NCBI GenBank assembly: GCA_030057655.1
Contig: JASGUQ010000035.1
Location: forward strand, 1 to 52,076
Reading direction: 5' to 3'
Source: Bacillota bacterium
Lineage (GTDB): Bacteria; Bacillota; Clostridia; Christensenellales; Aristaeellaceae
DNA length: 52,076 nucleotides
This document shows positions 15,749-24,326 of this stretch, piece after piece (position 1 is the stretch's first letter; every line of letters begins with the position of its first letter). The translations under genes and the position numbers were made by a program. A model generated the notes under the pieces. It was not told the origin of the DNA and ran no database searches. It saw only the letters and a list, made by a program, of their open reading frames with translations.

Positions 15749-16609
15749 ATGAGTCACAATCAAAACGAACTGAACACCAGCAGGGACAAGGAAGTCCGCT
15801 CAACTGAGGCGGAGCTGTTTGCGGAGATCCTGTCCCGAATGGACGGAAAGCTGAGGGAAGAGCATAACAGCCTGTCGCAGGTTCCCGGCAGCACGGCATC
15901 CCGCCAAACCCATGAGCTTGATCTGGTGGAATTGTTCTACTACCTGCTTTCCAAACTGCATTATATCCTGCTGGGTATGATCCTTGGCGCGCTGCTGATG
16001 GTTTCCTACGCGACCAATTGGATCACACCTATTTACACAGCAACGTCCAAACTGTACATCATGGGCACGACAGGCAGCAGTATCATTGCCGACCTTCAGA
16101 TCGGCACCGTGCTGACCATGGACTACCAGGAGGTGTTTAAAACCTGGGAAGTGCACCAGATGGTCAATGAGGAGCTTGGCACAAACTACCCTTATTCCAT
16201 GCTCCAAGGCATGATTTCAGTAATGAACCCCGAAGACACGCGCATCCTGTACATCACAGCCCGGCATCCTGATTCCCAGACTGCGGCGGACGTTGCCAAC
16301 GCCTATGCCTCCGCCGCCAAGCGCTTTATTGTGCAGACCATGAAAACCGATGAACCCAGCACCTTCTCCATCGCGCTGGTGCCCGGGGTGGCAGGCGGCG
16401 CAGGGATTACGGGTTATTTAATCCGCGGCATTCTGCTGGGGACGGTGCTGGCCAGCGGCCTGCTGGTGCTGATCTTCCTGCTGGACAGCAGGCCTAAATC
16501 GCCTGAGGACATCATGCGCTACGCCAACATCCCCACGCTGGCGGTTATCCCCGCAAATTTCGAATTATCTGATGCCAAAACGCGCGGAAGGAAGGCGGGA
16601 CGGACATGA
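15749..16609 (+). CDS. cpsC: Chain-length regulator / kinase activator, CpsC-Wzz family
   Basis: 286 residues. A cytosolic N-terminal tail of about 60 residues precedes LDLVELFYYLLSKLHYILLG, leading into the first membrane helix (about 72-92). An extracellular Wzz domain contains ITPIYTATSKLYIM and RILYITARHPDSQTAADVAN. The second helix is near 225-247, and the short tail PKSPEDIMRYANIPTLAVIP contacts the kinase. The Wzz/CpsC role is to activate the BY-kinase and set polymer length. The N-terminal extension before the Wzz domain is longer than usual. It overlaps cpsD by four bases. Confidence 0.9.
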   Translation: MSHNQNELNTSRDKEVRSTEAELFAEILSRMDGKLREEHNSLSQVPGSTASRQTHELDLVELFYYLLSKLHYILLGMILGALLMVSYATNWITPIYTATSKLYIMGTTGSSIIADLQIGTVLTMDYQEVFKTWEVHQMVNEELGTNYPYSMLQGMISVMNPEDTRILYITARHPDSQTAADVANAYASAAKRFIVQTMKTDEPSTFSIALVPGVAGGAGITGYLIRGILLGTVLASGLLVLIFLLDSRPKSPEDIMRYANIPTLAVIPANFELSDAKTRGRKAGRT

Positions 16610-17370
16610 ATTATTTAAACATCACCCGCTTCCCGGGGCTGGACTACGCAGGCACGGAAGCCATGAACACCCTGTGCACCAACCTGTCCTACTGCGGGAC
16701 GGACATCCGCGTGGTGCTTTTTACCAGCCGGTATGAAAATGAAGGAAAGTCCAGCATCGCCATGAACGTGATGCGCACGCTGGCAAGTTATGGAAAACGT
16801 GTGCTTATGGTGGATGCCGACCTGCGCCGTTCCACCCTGGCCAGGAACTACCGCTTCAGTTTCTCACAGCCGGAGGCCTTCGGCCTTGCCCAGTACCTAG
16901 CCGGAATGTGCGCGCTGGAGGATGCAGTTTATCAGACCAATCTGCCAGGGGCCTATATCCTGCCTGCCGGGCGCAATGTGCTGGATTCTATGCAGCTGCT
17001 GGCTTCCTCCCGTTACGGAGAGATGATGAACATCCTGCGGGGACAGTTTGACATGGTGTTGGTCGATTCCCCGCCCGCAGGTGTCGTTGTGGACGCGGTG
17101 GAGATCGCGAAATACTGCAATGGCGCAGTCATTGTTGTAGGCTACAACAAAGGACGCGGGCAAGACATCGGCGAGGTCGCCGCCAGCATCGCCAAAACAG
17201 GCTGCAAGGTGCTGGGCGCGGTGATGAACGGGGTCAACCTCAAATCCTTCCGCAACAGGAAGTACTACTACCGTTCCGATCGCTACTCCGCGTATTACAA
17301 ACGCTATGGCGATTTGGATGAAAAAGTGAACAAAAAAGTAAAAGCCGGCAGGAGCGCAAAACGCAAGTGA
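16606..17370 (+). CDS. cpsD: Tyrosine-protein kinase, CpsD/CapB family
   Basis: 254 residues. Walker A is ENEGKSS (residues 44-50), Walker A' is VLMVDADLRR (66-75) and Walker B is MVLVDSPPAG. The C-terminus has a Tyr cluster (KYYYRSDRYSAYYKRYG), the autophosphorylation sites of BY-kinases. It works at the membrane with CpsC, cycling phosphorylation to control polysaccharide assembly. The start ATG lies in ATGA shared with the cpsC stop, indicating translational coupling. Confidence 0.93.
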   Translation: MNYLNITRFPGLDYAGTEAMNTLCTNLSYCGTDIRVVLFTSRYENEGKSSIAMNVMRTLASYGKRVLMVDADLRRSTLARNYRFSFSQPEAFGLAQYLAGMCALEDAVYQTNLPGAYILPAGRNVLDSMQLLASSRYGEMMNILRGQFDMVLVDSPPAGVVVDAVEIAKYCNGAVIVVGYNKGRGQDIGEVAASIAKTGCKVLGAVMNGVNLKSFRNRKYYYRSDRYSAYYKRYGDLDEKVNKKVKAGRSAKRK

Positions 17371-18107
17371 AGCCTGGCGGATTTGCTGATCTTCATCAGC
17401 ATGTGCTGTGGGGGCTGGATGACGGCCCCGGGACAGCGGAACAAATGCACGCGCTGCTGGAGCAAAATGCGGCGGAAGGCATTTGTCTGGTCTATGCTAC
17501 CAGCCATGCCGATCCGCAGCGCCGCCCTTTTGACCTGACTTTGTACCAGGAGCGGCTTGAGGAAGCCAGGGTCTACTGCGAAAAAAAGGGCTTGGATCTG
17601 CGCATTCTCCCCGGCAGCGAGATCCGGTACCGGGGTTCCGTTCCGGACAGGCTGGCGGCGGGCAATCTTCTCCCCCTGGGCGCATCCCGCCATGTGCTGA
17701 TCGAGTTTGATCCGGATGTGTCCCTTTTTGAAATCCAGGAGGCAGCGGACAGCCTGTACCGCGCCGGGTATCTGCCCGTACTGGCGCATGTGGAGCGATA
17801 CCGTTGCCTTCGGCACTTTCCCCAAAAGGCAATGGATCTGCGCGAGGAATATGGAATGCTTTTTCAGATGAACTGTGATGCCATAACGCATCTCCGCAAT
17901 TTGATGGAGCGGCGCTTTGTGCGCCGGATGCTGACAGCACAGGCCATTGACGTGATCGCGACAGACGCCCATGACGCTGTCCGCTATCCGGCACAGATGC
18001 GGGAGGCGTACCGAACGGTCGCCCAGTTGTATGGCGAGGATTACGCGAAACATCTGACAGAATTCGGTTGGCGGCTCCTCCGCGCGGAAGAAGGGCAACA
18101 AGCATGA
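17367..18107 (+). CDS. cpsB: Tyrosine-protein phosphatase, CpsB/YwqE PHP family
   Basis: 246 residues with a GTG start overlapping the cpsD stop. PHP-domain metal ligands are visible: FADLHQHVLWGLDDGP at the N-terminus, TSHADP, then GSEIRY, LAHVERY and ATDAHD. This trinuclear metal enzyme removes phosphate from the CpsD tyrosine cluster. Length and motif order are typical. Confidence 0.92.
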   Translation: MKPGGFADLHQHVLWGLDDGPGTAEQMHALLEQNAAEGICLVYATSHADPQRRPFDLTLYQERLEEARVYCEKKGLDLRILPGSEIRYRGSVPDRLAAGNLLPLGASRHVLIEFDPDVSLFEIQEAADSLYRAGYLPVLAHVERYRCLRHFPQKAMDLREEYGMLFQMNCDAITHLRNLMERRFVRRMLTAQAIDVIATDAHDAVRYPAQMREAYRTVAQLYGEDYAKHLTEFGWRLLRAEEGQQA

Positions 18108-18580
18108 CCGCCGTGGAAGAAAGGCAAATCTCCATCGCCCAATGGTACGCTTTGGCACAGCGCGGCACCGTGCTGCCCATGCGCATCCCTCTGGAGGGCG
18201 ACAGCATGCGACCATTGATCCGGGGCAGCCGGGATCTGGTATCCATCATTCCTCTGGCGCGCCCGCTCAAACGCGGCGATGTGGTGCTGTTTGAAGGGGC
18301 GCCGGGACAGTATGTAGCGCACCGGGTGCGCCGGATCAGGGATGGCTATGTCCAAACCCTGGGTGACCATTGCTGGAACCCGGATCCATGGATGCCCTAT
18401 ACTGCCGTGATCGGCCTGGCGGTTCAGGCAAAAAGAGGGATGCTGACCATTCCGCTGGACTGCCGCCTGATGCGGGGGCTTGGACGCGCGTGGATGTTCG
18501 GTCTGCCATTGCGAAAACACTATTGGAGGCTCCGCGCGCTGGGCGGGCAAGCCCTGCGCAGGATGGGCTGGATGAGGTGA
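18104..18580 (+). CDS. S24/S26-like peptidase, RiPP-associated
   Basis: 158 residues from ATG at 18104, which overlaps the cpsB stop (ATGA). Signal-peptidase-like motifs are PLEGDSMRPLIR with Ser34 as nucleophile, KRGDVVLF, and VAHRVRRI with His73 in the position of the general base, as in SipW or ER-type signal peptidases. Unlike true signal peptidases there is no obvious membrane helix, so it may be cytosolic. S24/S26 peptidases of this size occur in lasso and related RiPP clusters. The next genes are a radical SAM maturase and a precursor, so leader cleavage is the likely task. The VTA-QS site in the precursor (residues 21-25) would suit it. That substrate is inference. Confidence 0.75.
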   Translation: MTAVEERQISIAQWYALAQRGTVLPMRIPLEGDSMRPLIRGSRDLVSIIPLARPLKRGDVVLFEGAPGQYVAHRVRRIRDGYVQTLGDHCWNPDPWMPYTAVIGLAVQAKRGMLTIPLDCRLMRGLGRAWMFGLPLRKHYWRLRALGGQALRRMGWMR

Positions 18581-18589
18581 TATAGAAAT

Positions 18590-19750
18590 ATGCAGGAAAC
18601 AAAGGTAATCGCTTCTCTGTTCGACCTGCTGGCCGAACTGGATGAACAGAAGATTCATGGCGCTCTTCGTTACAGGAGTGTGAATGCATATCTTGGACGC
18701 AAAGCGCATCAGCGCGACATTCCCCTCAGCGGCACTTTCGAGCTGACGCCGCTGTGCAATCTGGATTGCAAGATGTGCTATGTTCACCTGAATGCCGATC
18801 AGATCGGGAAAGACGAGCGCTTGCTGACAGTAGACGAATGGCAGACAATCATCAGCCAGGCTGTTGACGCGGGGATGATTTTCGCGGATCTGACTGGCGG
18901 CGAATGTCTCACCTATCCCGGCTTTCGGGAAGTCTATCTGTACCTTCTTGATCGCGGCATCGCACCGGGCGTACTGACCAACGGGCGATTGCTTACGGAG
19001 GAAACAGTCAATTTCCTGGCGCAGTATCCCCCGTCCGTTTTGCAGGTGACGCTCTATGGCAGCAATGAGGACGCCTATGAAAGAGTAACCGGTCACCGCG
19101 CGTTTCAGCAGGTCATGGATGGCATCCAGCGGGCAAAGCGCAGGGGGCTCAATCTGTTCTTGACTATCATGCCCAGCCGGTATATGCAGGAGGACGCTTC
19201 AGCGCTGCTGGCATTGGCCCACACGATGGACATCCCTTTTATCGTTGGCGGTGTAACGATTCCGGCGCGTTCGGAAACCGGCCGTGATATACAGGATTTT
19301 GCCGTAGAAGCAGATGCGCTGCTGCGCATCCACCAAGAGGAACGGGATCGTGCCGCTGCTTCGCATGATCTGGGGGACGTCAAGCCCCTGCCGCAGTACA
19401 TCCCGCCCGGCGACTCGCCGAAGCGCGGGCTTCCCTGCGGCGGAGCCCACAGTACTTTTCATATAAATTGGAAAGGCGAGTTGAGTCCGTGTATCGCTTT
19501 CTCAGCATCCGTGCATCAGCCGATACTCACATCTGGTTTCATGCATGCGTGGAACACTGTGCGTGATATTATGTCGGGCTATCAGCCGCCCGAGGCATGC
19601 GTATCGTGCGAGTTCAGACAGGACTGCGCCACCTGCCCTGGTGAAAAATCTTCAGGCGCTCTTTTAGGACCTTTGAACACCAATGTCTGTGAAAAAGTCA
19701 AGTTGTATGACGTTGATCGGAAAATCAGAGGCGATATATCTAATCCATGA
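18590..19750 (+). CDS. Radical SAM/SPASM peptide maturase
   Basis: 386 residues. The radical SAM cluster motif is CNLDCKMC (Cys56, Cys60, Cys63), followed by TGGECLTYPGF. The C-terminal SPASM domain has Cys283, Cys301, Cys337, Cys340, Cys346, Cys349 and Cys367, enough for auxiliary iron-sulfur clusters. Residues 1-45 form a helical N-terminal extension. SPASM enzymes of this type modify ribosomal peptides, for example by Cys thioether (sactipeptide, ranthipeptide) or C-C crosslinks. The precursor follows 40 bp downstream and contains four Cys, which suits thioether chemistry, but the linkage cannot be read from sequence. The recognition domain is probably the PqqD domain of the gene at 20066. 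Confidence 0.88.
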   Translation: MQETKVIASLFDLLAELDEQKIHGALRYRSVNAYLGRKAHQRDIPLSGTFELTPLCNLDCKMCYVHLNADQIGKDERLLTVDEWQTIISQAVDAGMIFADLTGGECLTYPGFREVYLYLLDRGIAPGVLTNGRLLTEETVNFLAQYPPSVLQVTLYGSNEDAYERVTGHRAFQQVMDGIQRAKRRGLNLFLTIMPSRYMQEDASALLALAHTMDIPFIVGGVTIPARSETGRDIQDFAVEADALLRIHQEERDRAAASHDLGDVKPLPQYIPPGDSPKRGLPCGGAHSTFHINWKGELSPCIAFSASVHQPILTSGFMHAWNTVRDIMSGYQPPEACVSCEFRQDCATCPGEKSSGALLGPLNTNVCEKVKLYDVDRKIRGDISNP

Positions 19751-19790
19751 TGTTTTACCGCGTGACCCAATAAAAAAGGAGGAGAAAACA

Positions 19791-20006
19791 ATGAAAAAGC
19801 CCTACAACAAACCGGTTGCCCGCAAAGTGGAGTTTTGCTACACAGATCAAGTTACAGCGCAGTCTACCCCACACTGGGCCCTTTATGGCGACCCTGGCCA
19901 AATTAACAGATGCACTTGGTATTCTGGCACCGAATGCTTCACCATCTACAACGTACGAGCTAGAGGCCTTGATAATTGCAAAGAACAGGGGCCTACACTA
20001 CCTTAA
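19791..20006 (+). CDS. Candidate RiPP precursor peptide
   Basis: 71 residues, ATG at 19791 behind a strong AAGGAGG. The N-terminus MKKPYNKPVARKVEF has the YxxP-type leader motif seen in lasso and related RiPP precursors. It is followed by CYTDQVTAQS, where VTA (21-23) could be a peptidase site. The rest (about 24-71) is the candidate core, rich in Tyr, Trp, Gly and Asn, with Cys41, Cys49 and Cys63; Cys16 lies in the leader. No transmembrane segment or known bacteriocin motif is present. Its place between the maturase and the PqqD-containing protein is the main support. The C-terminus (EQGPTLP) lacks the terminal Ser that paeninodin kinases phosphorylate. Confidence 0.8.
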   Translation: MKKPYNKPVARKVEFCYTDQVTAQSTPHWALYGDPGQINRCTWYSGTECFTIYNVRARGLDNCKEQGPTLP

Positions 20007-20065
20007 GGATTACTACACTGCCTTGAAGAAACCGAATGCTGCTTCACAGCAAGGAGAATGGTTTG

Positions 20066-21115
20066 GTGCATAATTACACAAAAGCTGTGAAGCTCATGCA
20101 GGATCAGCCTGCGCAGATGTCGGCGCTGCCCCTGAAAGGCGCCCCGATGAAGTCATGGACCGTAAATGAGATACGCGTGTCTAAGTTTGAGCATGGCTGG
20201 CTGTTTACCTGGGCATCGCATCCGGAGTCGCCCTGCCTGGCAACCGGTCCCGACTACCGATCGCCTGCTGTATTCTCTTTGGCACCTTTGGACACTTTCG
20301 ATGTGAGCCTGCTTGTCAAGACAGTCTTTGAATGCCGTTTCGCCCACAAAGGCCTTGTTTCTCTTCATGCGGCGTGCGTGGAAAAGGACGGGCAGGCGGT
20401 GTGCTTCACCGGGGATTCCGGTGTGGGCAAGTCCACCCGCGCCCAGGCATGGGTCAAAGTCCTGGGCGCGGAATTTATCAGCGGAGATCGCCCCGCCATC
20501 CGACTGGAGGAAGACAGTTGTACGGCTTGCGGCATGCCCTGGGACGGAAAGGAACAGATTTTTCGTAATGTGGAGCGCCCGCTTTACGTCATCCTGGATG
20601 TGAGGCGCGCGCCCTTTACCCGGCTGCGCAGGTTGACAGCCGATCAGGCCTACCGCGTGCTGGTCCGCCAGTGCTTTATCCCCATGTGGGATCCGGATAC
20701 GGCGGCGCTGGCCATGGCCAACATCCGGCGCTTAAGCCATGTTGTACCAGTGTACCGGCTGTTTTGCGGTTCAGACATGGAAGCAGCCATGGAAACACAC
20801 CGGGTGCTTTTTAAGCGCCCCCAGGAAATACAGGAGGAACTGCCCGATATGAAAATCAAAGAAGGGTTTACGCTGCGCAATGTGGCGGATGAGCACATGG
20901 TGATGCCCACGGGCGAGAACATTGATAAGTTTGGCGGGGCTGTTGTGCTCAGTGATGCAGCGGCCTTCATATTTAAACAGCTTCAGCAGTCCGTTTCACG
21001 GGAAGACCTGCTGGATTTGATGCTGGCGGAATTTGACGTGGATGAGGTTACCGCCGCTGCCGATCTGGACGCGCTGCTTACGCAGTTCCGCGAACTGGAG
21101 ATGCTGGAAGAATAA
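20066..21115 (+). CDS. HPr-kinase-like domain fused to PqqD recognition domain
   Basis: 349 residues from GTG at 20066, nine bases after AAGGAG; TTG at 20063 is equally possible. Residues about 30-255 resemble HprK-related kinases: SLHAACVEKDGQAVCFTGDSGVGKST carries the P-loop (116-124), and AEFISGDRPAIR and PWDGKEQIFRN follow, as in the HPr kinase C-domain. Residues 265-347 form a PqqD-like RiPP recognition element (FTLRNVADEHMVMPTGENID, VVLSDAAAFIF). In paeninodin clusters a separate HprK-like enzyme phosphorylates the peptide; here it is joined to the recognition element. It probably binds the precursor leader and may phosphorylate a Ser, Thr or Tyr. Confidence 0.85.
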   Translation: MHNYTKAVKLMQDQPAQMSALPLKGAPMKSWTVNEIRVSKFEHGWLFTWASHPESPCLATGPDYRSPAVFSLAPLDTFDVSLLVKTVFECRFAHKGLVSLHAACVEKDGQAVCFTGDSGVGKSTRAQAWVKVLGAEFISGDRPAIRLEEDSCTACGMPWDGKEQIFRNVERPLYVILDVRRAPFTRLRRLTADQAYRVLVRQCFIPMWDPDTAALAMANIRRLSHVVPVYRLFCGSDMEAAMETHRVLFKRPQEIQEELPDMKIKEGFTLRNVADEHMVMPTGENIDKFGGAVVLSDAAAFIFKQLQQSVSREDLLDLMLAEFDVDEVTAAADLDALLTQFRELEMLEE

Positions 21116-21122
21116 GAACCAG

Positions 21123-22856
21123 ATGAAACTGCTGTTCCGGGAGATCTGGCAAAGCGACCGGCGCTCTTTTTTGACGATCCTGGGTTGGAACATCGGCGTT
21201 TCAATCCTTGGCGGGATCGGCATCGTCATGCTCATTCCGCTGTTGAACATGCTGCAGATCGGCGACGGCCGCCTGCCGGCATGGTTTTTGGCACTAAATT
21301 ATCCGCTGCGCGTGGGGCTGCTGCTTGCAGCCTATGTGCTGCTGGTGGCGGTAAAGGCGCTGCTTTCACGAACCCTTGCCATCCGGGAAACCCAATTTCT
21401 TGAGGAAACGGGCTTAAGGATCAGGGGAAAGTTGTATCAGGCGGTGTCCGACGCAAGCTGGGAAAGCCTGGTTGCCCGGAGGGATAGCGACCTCATCAAC
21501 CTGTTCACCGTTCAATGCGGGCAGGTGAGCTATGGCATTGCAGAAGTGATCCATCTATTGGCCAGCCTGGTCACCGCCTGTGTGCAGCTGGGCATCGCGC
21601 TGATGATGAGCCCTCCCGTGACAATGCTGGTATGCGTGCTGGGCATGTGCATGCTGGCGGTGTTCAGGCCCCTGCGCAAGAAGTCCCGCGAATACGGGGA
21701 AGAGATGATCCGCATCAGCCGGGAGTTTCACGGGGAACTGCAAAACCAGCTGGCCAGCGTCAAGGAGGTTCGCGCTTACGGCGTGGAACAGGAGCATGCG
21801 GCGCTGTTTGAGAAGATCAGCCTCTCCTTTAAAACGGCACGGATGCGCTATGTGCGCCAGAGCACTGTGCCTGGATTTGTGTATACCCTGGCCGCCGCGC
21901 TGCTGATCGCGGGGCTTTATCTGGTGAGCACGCTGGGCTTGCGGGTAAGCCCTGACCGCCTGGTGGTGCTGGTGTACGTGTTCGCGCGGCTGTGGCCGCT
22001 GTTTTCAAGCTTCCAGGGCCGCGTCCAGGGGATCAACAGCTGCGTGCCCGCCTATGAGAAGCTGAACGAAGTCCTTTCCAGCCTGCGCCCGGAGGGCGAG
22101 GCTCCCCACACGGCGGCGGATTTTTCAGCCTGGCGGGAGGCGGCCTTTGACAGCGTGCATTTCGCTTATCAGGATTCTGAGGAAGATACGCTGCGCGGAA
22201 TGAGCTTTGCCCTGCGCCGGGGAGAAATTCTGGCGCTGCTGGGGCGCAACGGAGCGGGGAAAACCACGGCGGTCAACCTGCTGCTGGGCTTTTTGCTGCC
22301 CAGGTCCGGGGAAATCCTGGTGGATGGCGAAATGCTGACAGCGGGGAACATCCGTGCCTGGCGGCGGCAGGCGGGCTACGTGCCCCAGGATCCGCTGATT
22401 TTAAACGCATCCGTGCGGGAAAACCTGGTGCGTTTCCATCCCAGCGCTACGGATGAGGAGATAATTTCCGCCCTGAAGGCGGCCATGGCGTGGGACTTCG
22501 TCTCCCATTTGCCTCAGGGGCTGGATACGCCGCTTGGCGACCGGGGAATCCGCCTGTCCGGCGGCGAGCGGCAGCGCCTTGTTTTGGCCCGGGTGTTGCT
22601 TGGAAAACCCAGCCTGATCGTGCTGGACGAGGCCACCACCGCGCTGGATTACGAGAGCGAGGCAGCCTTTCACCAAGTCATCCAAAGCATGCGCGGGCAG
22701 GCCGCCGTGGTGCTTATCGCCCACAGGCTGTCCACCGTGCGCATGGCGGACCGCGCGCTGGTGGTGGAGGACGGCAGGGTGGTTGAGCAGGGAACGATCG
22801 GCGAACTGGCCGGCAAAAAGAACGGCTATCTGGCTGGCATGGTCGGGGTGGAGTGA
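21123..22856 (+). CDS. ABC exporter, permease-ATPase fusion
   Basis: 577 residues from ATG at 21123. The membrane domain (about 15-310) has six predicted helices, and an ABC ATPase follows with LLGRNGAGKTTAVN (Walker A), LSGGERQRLVLARVLL (signature), LIVLDEATTALD (Walker B) and IAHRLSTV (H-loop). There is no C39 peptidase domain, so the leader must be removed by another enzyme. The half-transporter probably works as a homodimer and exports the mature RiPP, also giving self-protection. It has no strong ribosome site and starts seven bases after the preceding stop, so it is likely translationally coupled. Confidence 0.9.
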   Translation: MKLLFREIWQSDRRSFLTILGWNIGVSILGGIGIVMLIPLLNMLQIGDGRLPAWFLALNYPLRVGLLLAAYVLLVAVKALLSRTLAIRETQFLEETGLRIRGKLYQAVSDASWESLVARRDSDLINLFTVQCGQVSYGIAEVIHLLASLVTACVQLGIALMMSPPVTMLVCVLGMCMLAVFRPLRKKSREYGEEMIRISREFHGELQNQLASVKEVRAYGVEQEHAALFEKISLSFKTARMRYVRQSTVPGFVYTLAAALLIAGLYLVSTLGLRVSPDRLVVLVYVFARLWPLFSSFQGRVQGINSCVPAYEKLNEVLSSLRPEGEAPHTAADFSAWREAAFDSVHFAYQDSEEDTLRGMSFALRRGEILALLGRNGAGKTTAVNLLLGFLLPRSGEILVDGEMLTAGNIRAWRRQAGYVPQDPLILNASVRENLVRFHPSATDEEIISALKAAMAWDFVSHLPQGLDTPLGDRGIRLSGGERQRLVLARVLLGKPSLIVLDEATTALDYESEAAFHQVIQSMRGQAAVVLIAHRLSTVRMADRALVVEDGRVVEQGTIGELAGKKNGYLAGMVGVE

Positions 22857-23050
22857 CCTGTGCGCCAGGAAGGAATTTATGTTTATTTGACGTATTTTTT
22901 ATTGTTTCTTCGTTTAATTTTCCTGCGCAAACGCTTATAGTTTACTTTAGGTTCCTGTCAGTGTTGCGATTGCTTCTTTTTTTATGTATGGAGATCACCT
23001 TGGCGGTTAATGAATTGTTTCTGAGAAAAGGCACTAAAACGGAGGATTGG

Positions 23051-24256
23051 ATGCCCTCAATCACTGGTAAAGAAGAGGTCTTGCTGTCTTTGCTGGCCCA
23101 TGAATTGTTCCAGCGGGAACCGCAGATCGACGCTTCAACAGTGGACTGGGCATCCGTGCTGGACGAGGGGAACCGCCATGTTGTGGCAGCGCTGCTCTAT
23201 CCCGGCATGAGGCGCTTGAAAGGCGTTCCGGAGGACGCGCTGGACAGGGCGCGCGGCGCGGCGATTTTCGCGGCAGAGGCCTCAGCAAGCATGTTAAGCA
23301 GCCAGCAGGCGGTGTTGGCCCTGCTGCAGGAGAGGGACATCCCCTGCGCTGTTTTGAAGGGTACCAGCGTGGCCTGCCTGTATCCGCATCCTGAATTGCG
23401 TGTCCCCGGTGACATTGATATCCTGGTGGACGCAGAAAATATGAAAGCGGTTCGTGATACCCTTGAAGAAAACCACTACGCGCTGGTTTATAAAAGTGAT
23501 ATGCACACCTGCTTTCAAAAGCGCAATATCTTGGTGGAAGTGCACCGGAGGGTCTCTGTTTTCCCGGACAACGAACAGGGGGAATTCACGAAAAAGTTTA
23601 TGCTTGACGCGCTTCGTCATGCGCAGACAGCGCAGGGCTGCGTTGTTTCCTTTCCTGCGTTGACGGGCGTCTATCAACTCATTTCTCTGCTGGCTCATAT
23701 GGAACGGCACTTGATATCCTCCGGTATCGGCCTGCGCCAGTTGTGCGACTGGGCGGTCACGATTCACGCGCAGCGGGAGCAGATTGGGGGAGCGGAGCTG
23801 GCGTTGCTGGATCAATGCGGCTTGCTGCATTTTGCCAAAATCGCAACCAGGCTTTGCGAAAAGCGCTTGGGGCTTCCGCCTTGCGGATGGAGCGCGGATG
23901 TGCCCGACGCGCCAATGGATTCGCTGATGCGGGACATCCTGGACGGCGGCAACTTCCAGTCGCAAATTAATCAGGACAGATTCTTTGGAGACGCGATGAC
24001 AGATGTTTATAATGTTGAGGACGGCACGAAAAGCTCCATCCTGCGCAGCTATGGCCGGTACATCCGAAGCCGCATCCGGCAGGAACATCCCTGGGCAAAA
24101 AGCAGTCTATGGATCCTTGCTTTCGGCGTCTTCTACCCAGCCCGCTGGTTCGTGCGGATGCTGATGGGAAAGCGAAAAAAAGTGAACCTGTCGCAAGCCG
24201 TCCGCTCCGCGCAGAGCAGAGAACAGTTTCTTCGGGAATTGAAACTGTACGGTTAA
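23051..24256 (+). CDS. Nucleotidyltransferase family protein (NTP_transf_5-like)
   Basis: 401 residues from ATG at 23051, chosen for GGAGG five bases upstream; the frame stays open back to 22853 but that stretch looks non-coding and AT-rich. The key motif is VLKGTSVACLYPHPELRVPGDIDILVD: the Gly-Thr region and DIDILVD supply the metal-binding Asp pair of the nucleotidyltransferase fold. HxxCFQKRNILVEVHRRVS follows. Relatives accompany lasso and other RiPP clusters with HprK-like kinases, and may add a nucleotide to the peptide or protect the host. It completes the RiPP module here. The 194-bp gap before it contains no other gene. Confidence 0.82.
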   Translation: MPSITGKEEVLLSLLAHELFQREPQIDASTVDWASVLDEGNRHVVAALLYPGMRRLKGVPEDALDRARGAAIFAAEASASMLSSQQAVLALLQERDIPCAVLKGTSVACLYPHPELRVPGDIDILVDAENMKAVRDTLEENHYALVYKSDMHTCFQKRNILVEVHRRVSVFPDNEQGEFTKKFMLDALRHAQTAQGCVVSFPALTGVYQLISLLAHMERHLISSGIGLRQLCDWAVTIHAQREQIGGAELALLDQCGLLHFAKIATRLCEKRLGLPPCGWSADVPDAPMDSLMRDILDGGNFQSQINQDRFFGDAMTDVYNVEDGTKSSILRSYGRYIRSRIRQEHPWAKSSLWILAFGVFYPARWFVRMLMGKRKKVNLSQAVRSAQSREQFLRELKLYG

Positions 24257-24326
24257 GGGTTTGTCCGGGATTTAACTAAAAAGCTTGTAAAAACTCAGTG
24301 TGAAAGCATTTTGATTGGAGATTGGC

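Noticed and set aside
17304-19096. Several minus-strand ORFs of 250-350 codons across cpsB, peptidase and maturase genes
   Set aside because: All lie opposite strongly supported genes in GC-biased sequence and show no domain signals.
22857-23050. Coding extension of the nucleotidyltransferase upstream to 22853
   Set aside because: The stretch is AT-rich, reads as mixed hydrophobic residues unlike the family, and GGAGG lies just before the ATG at 23051.
18104-24256. Interpretation as a standard lasso-peptide cluster
   Set aside because: No asparagine-synthetase-like cyclase and no transglutaminase-like B2 protease is present, while a SPASM radical SAM enzyme is.
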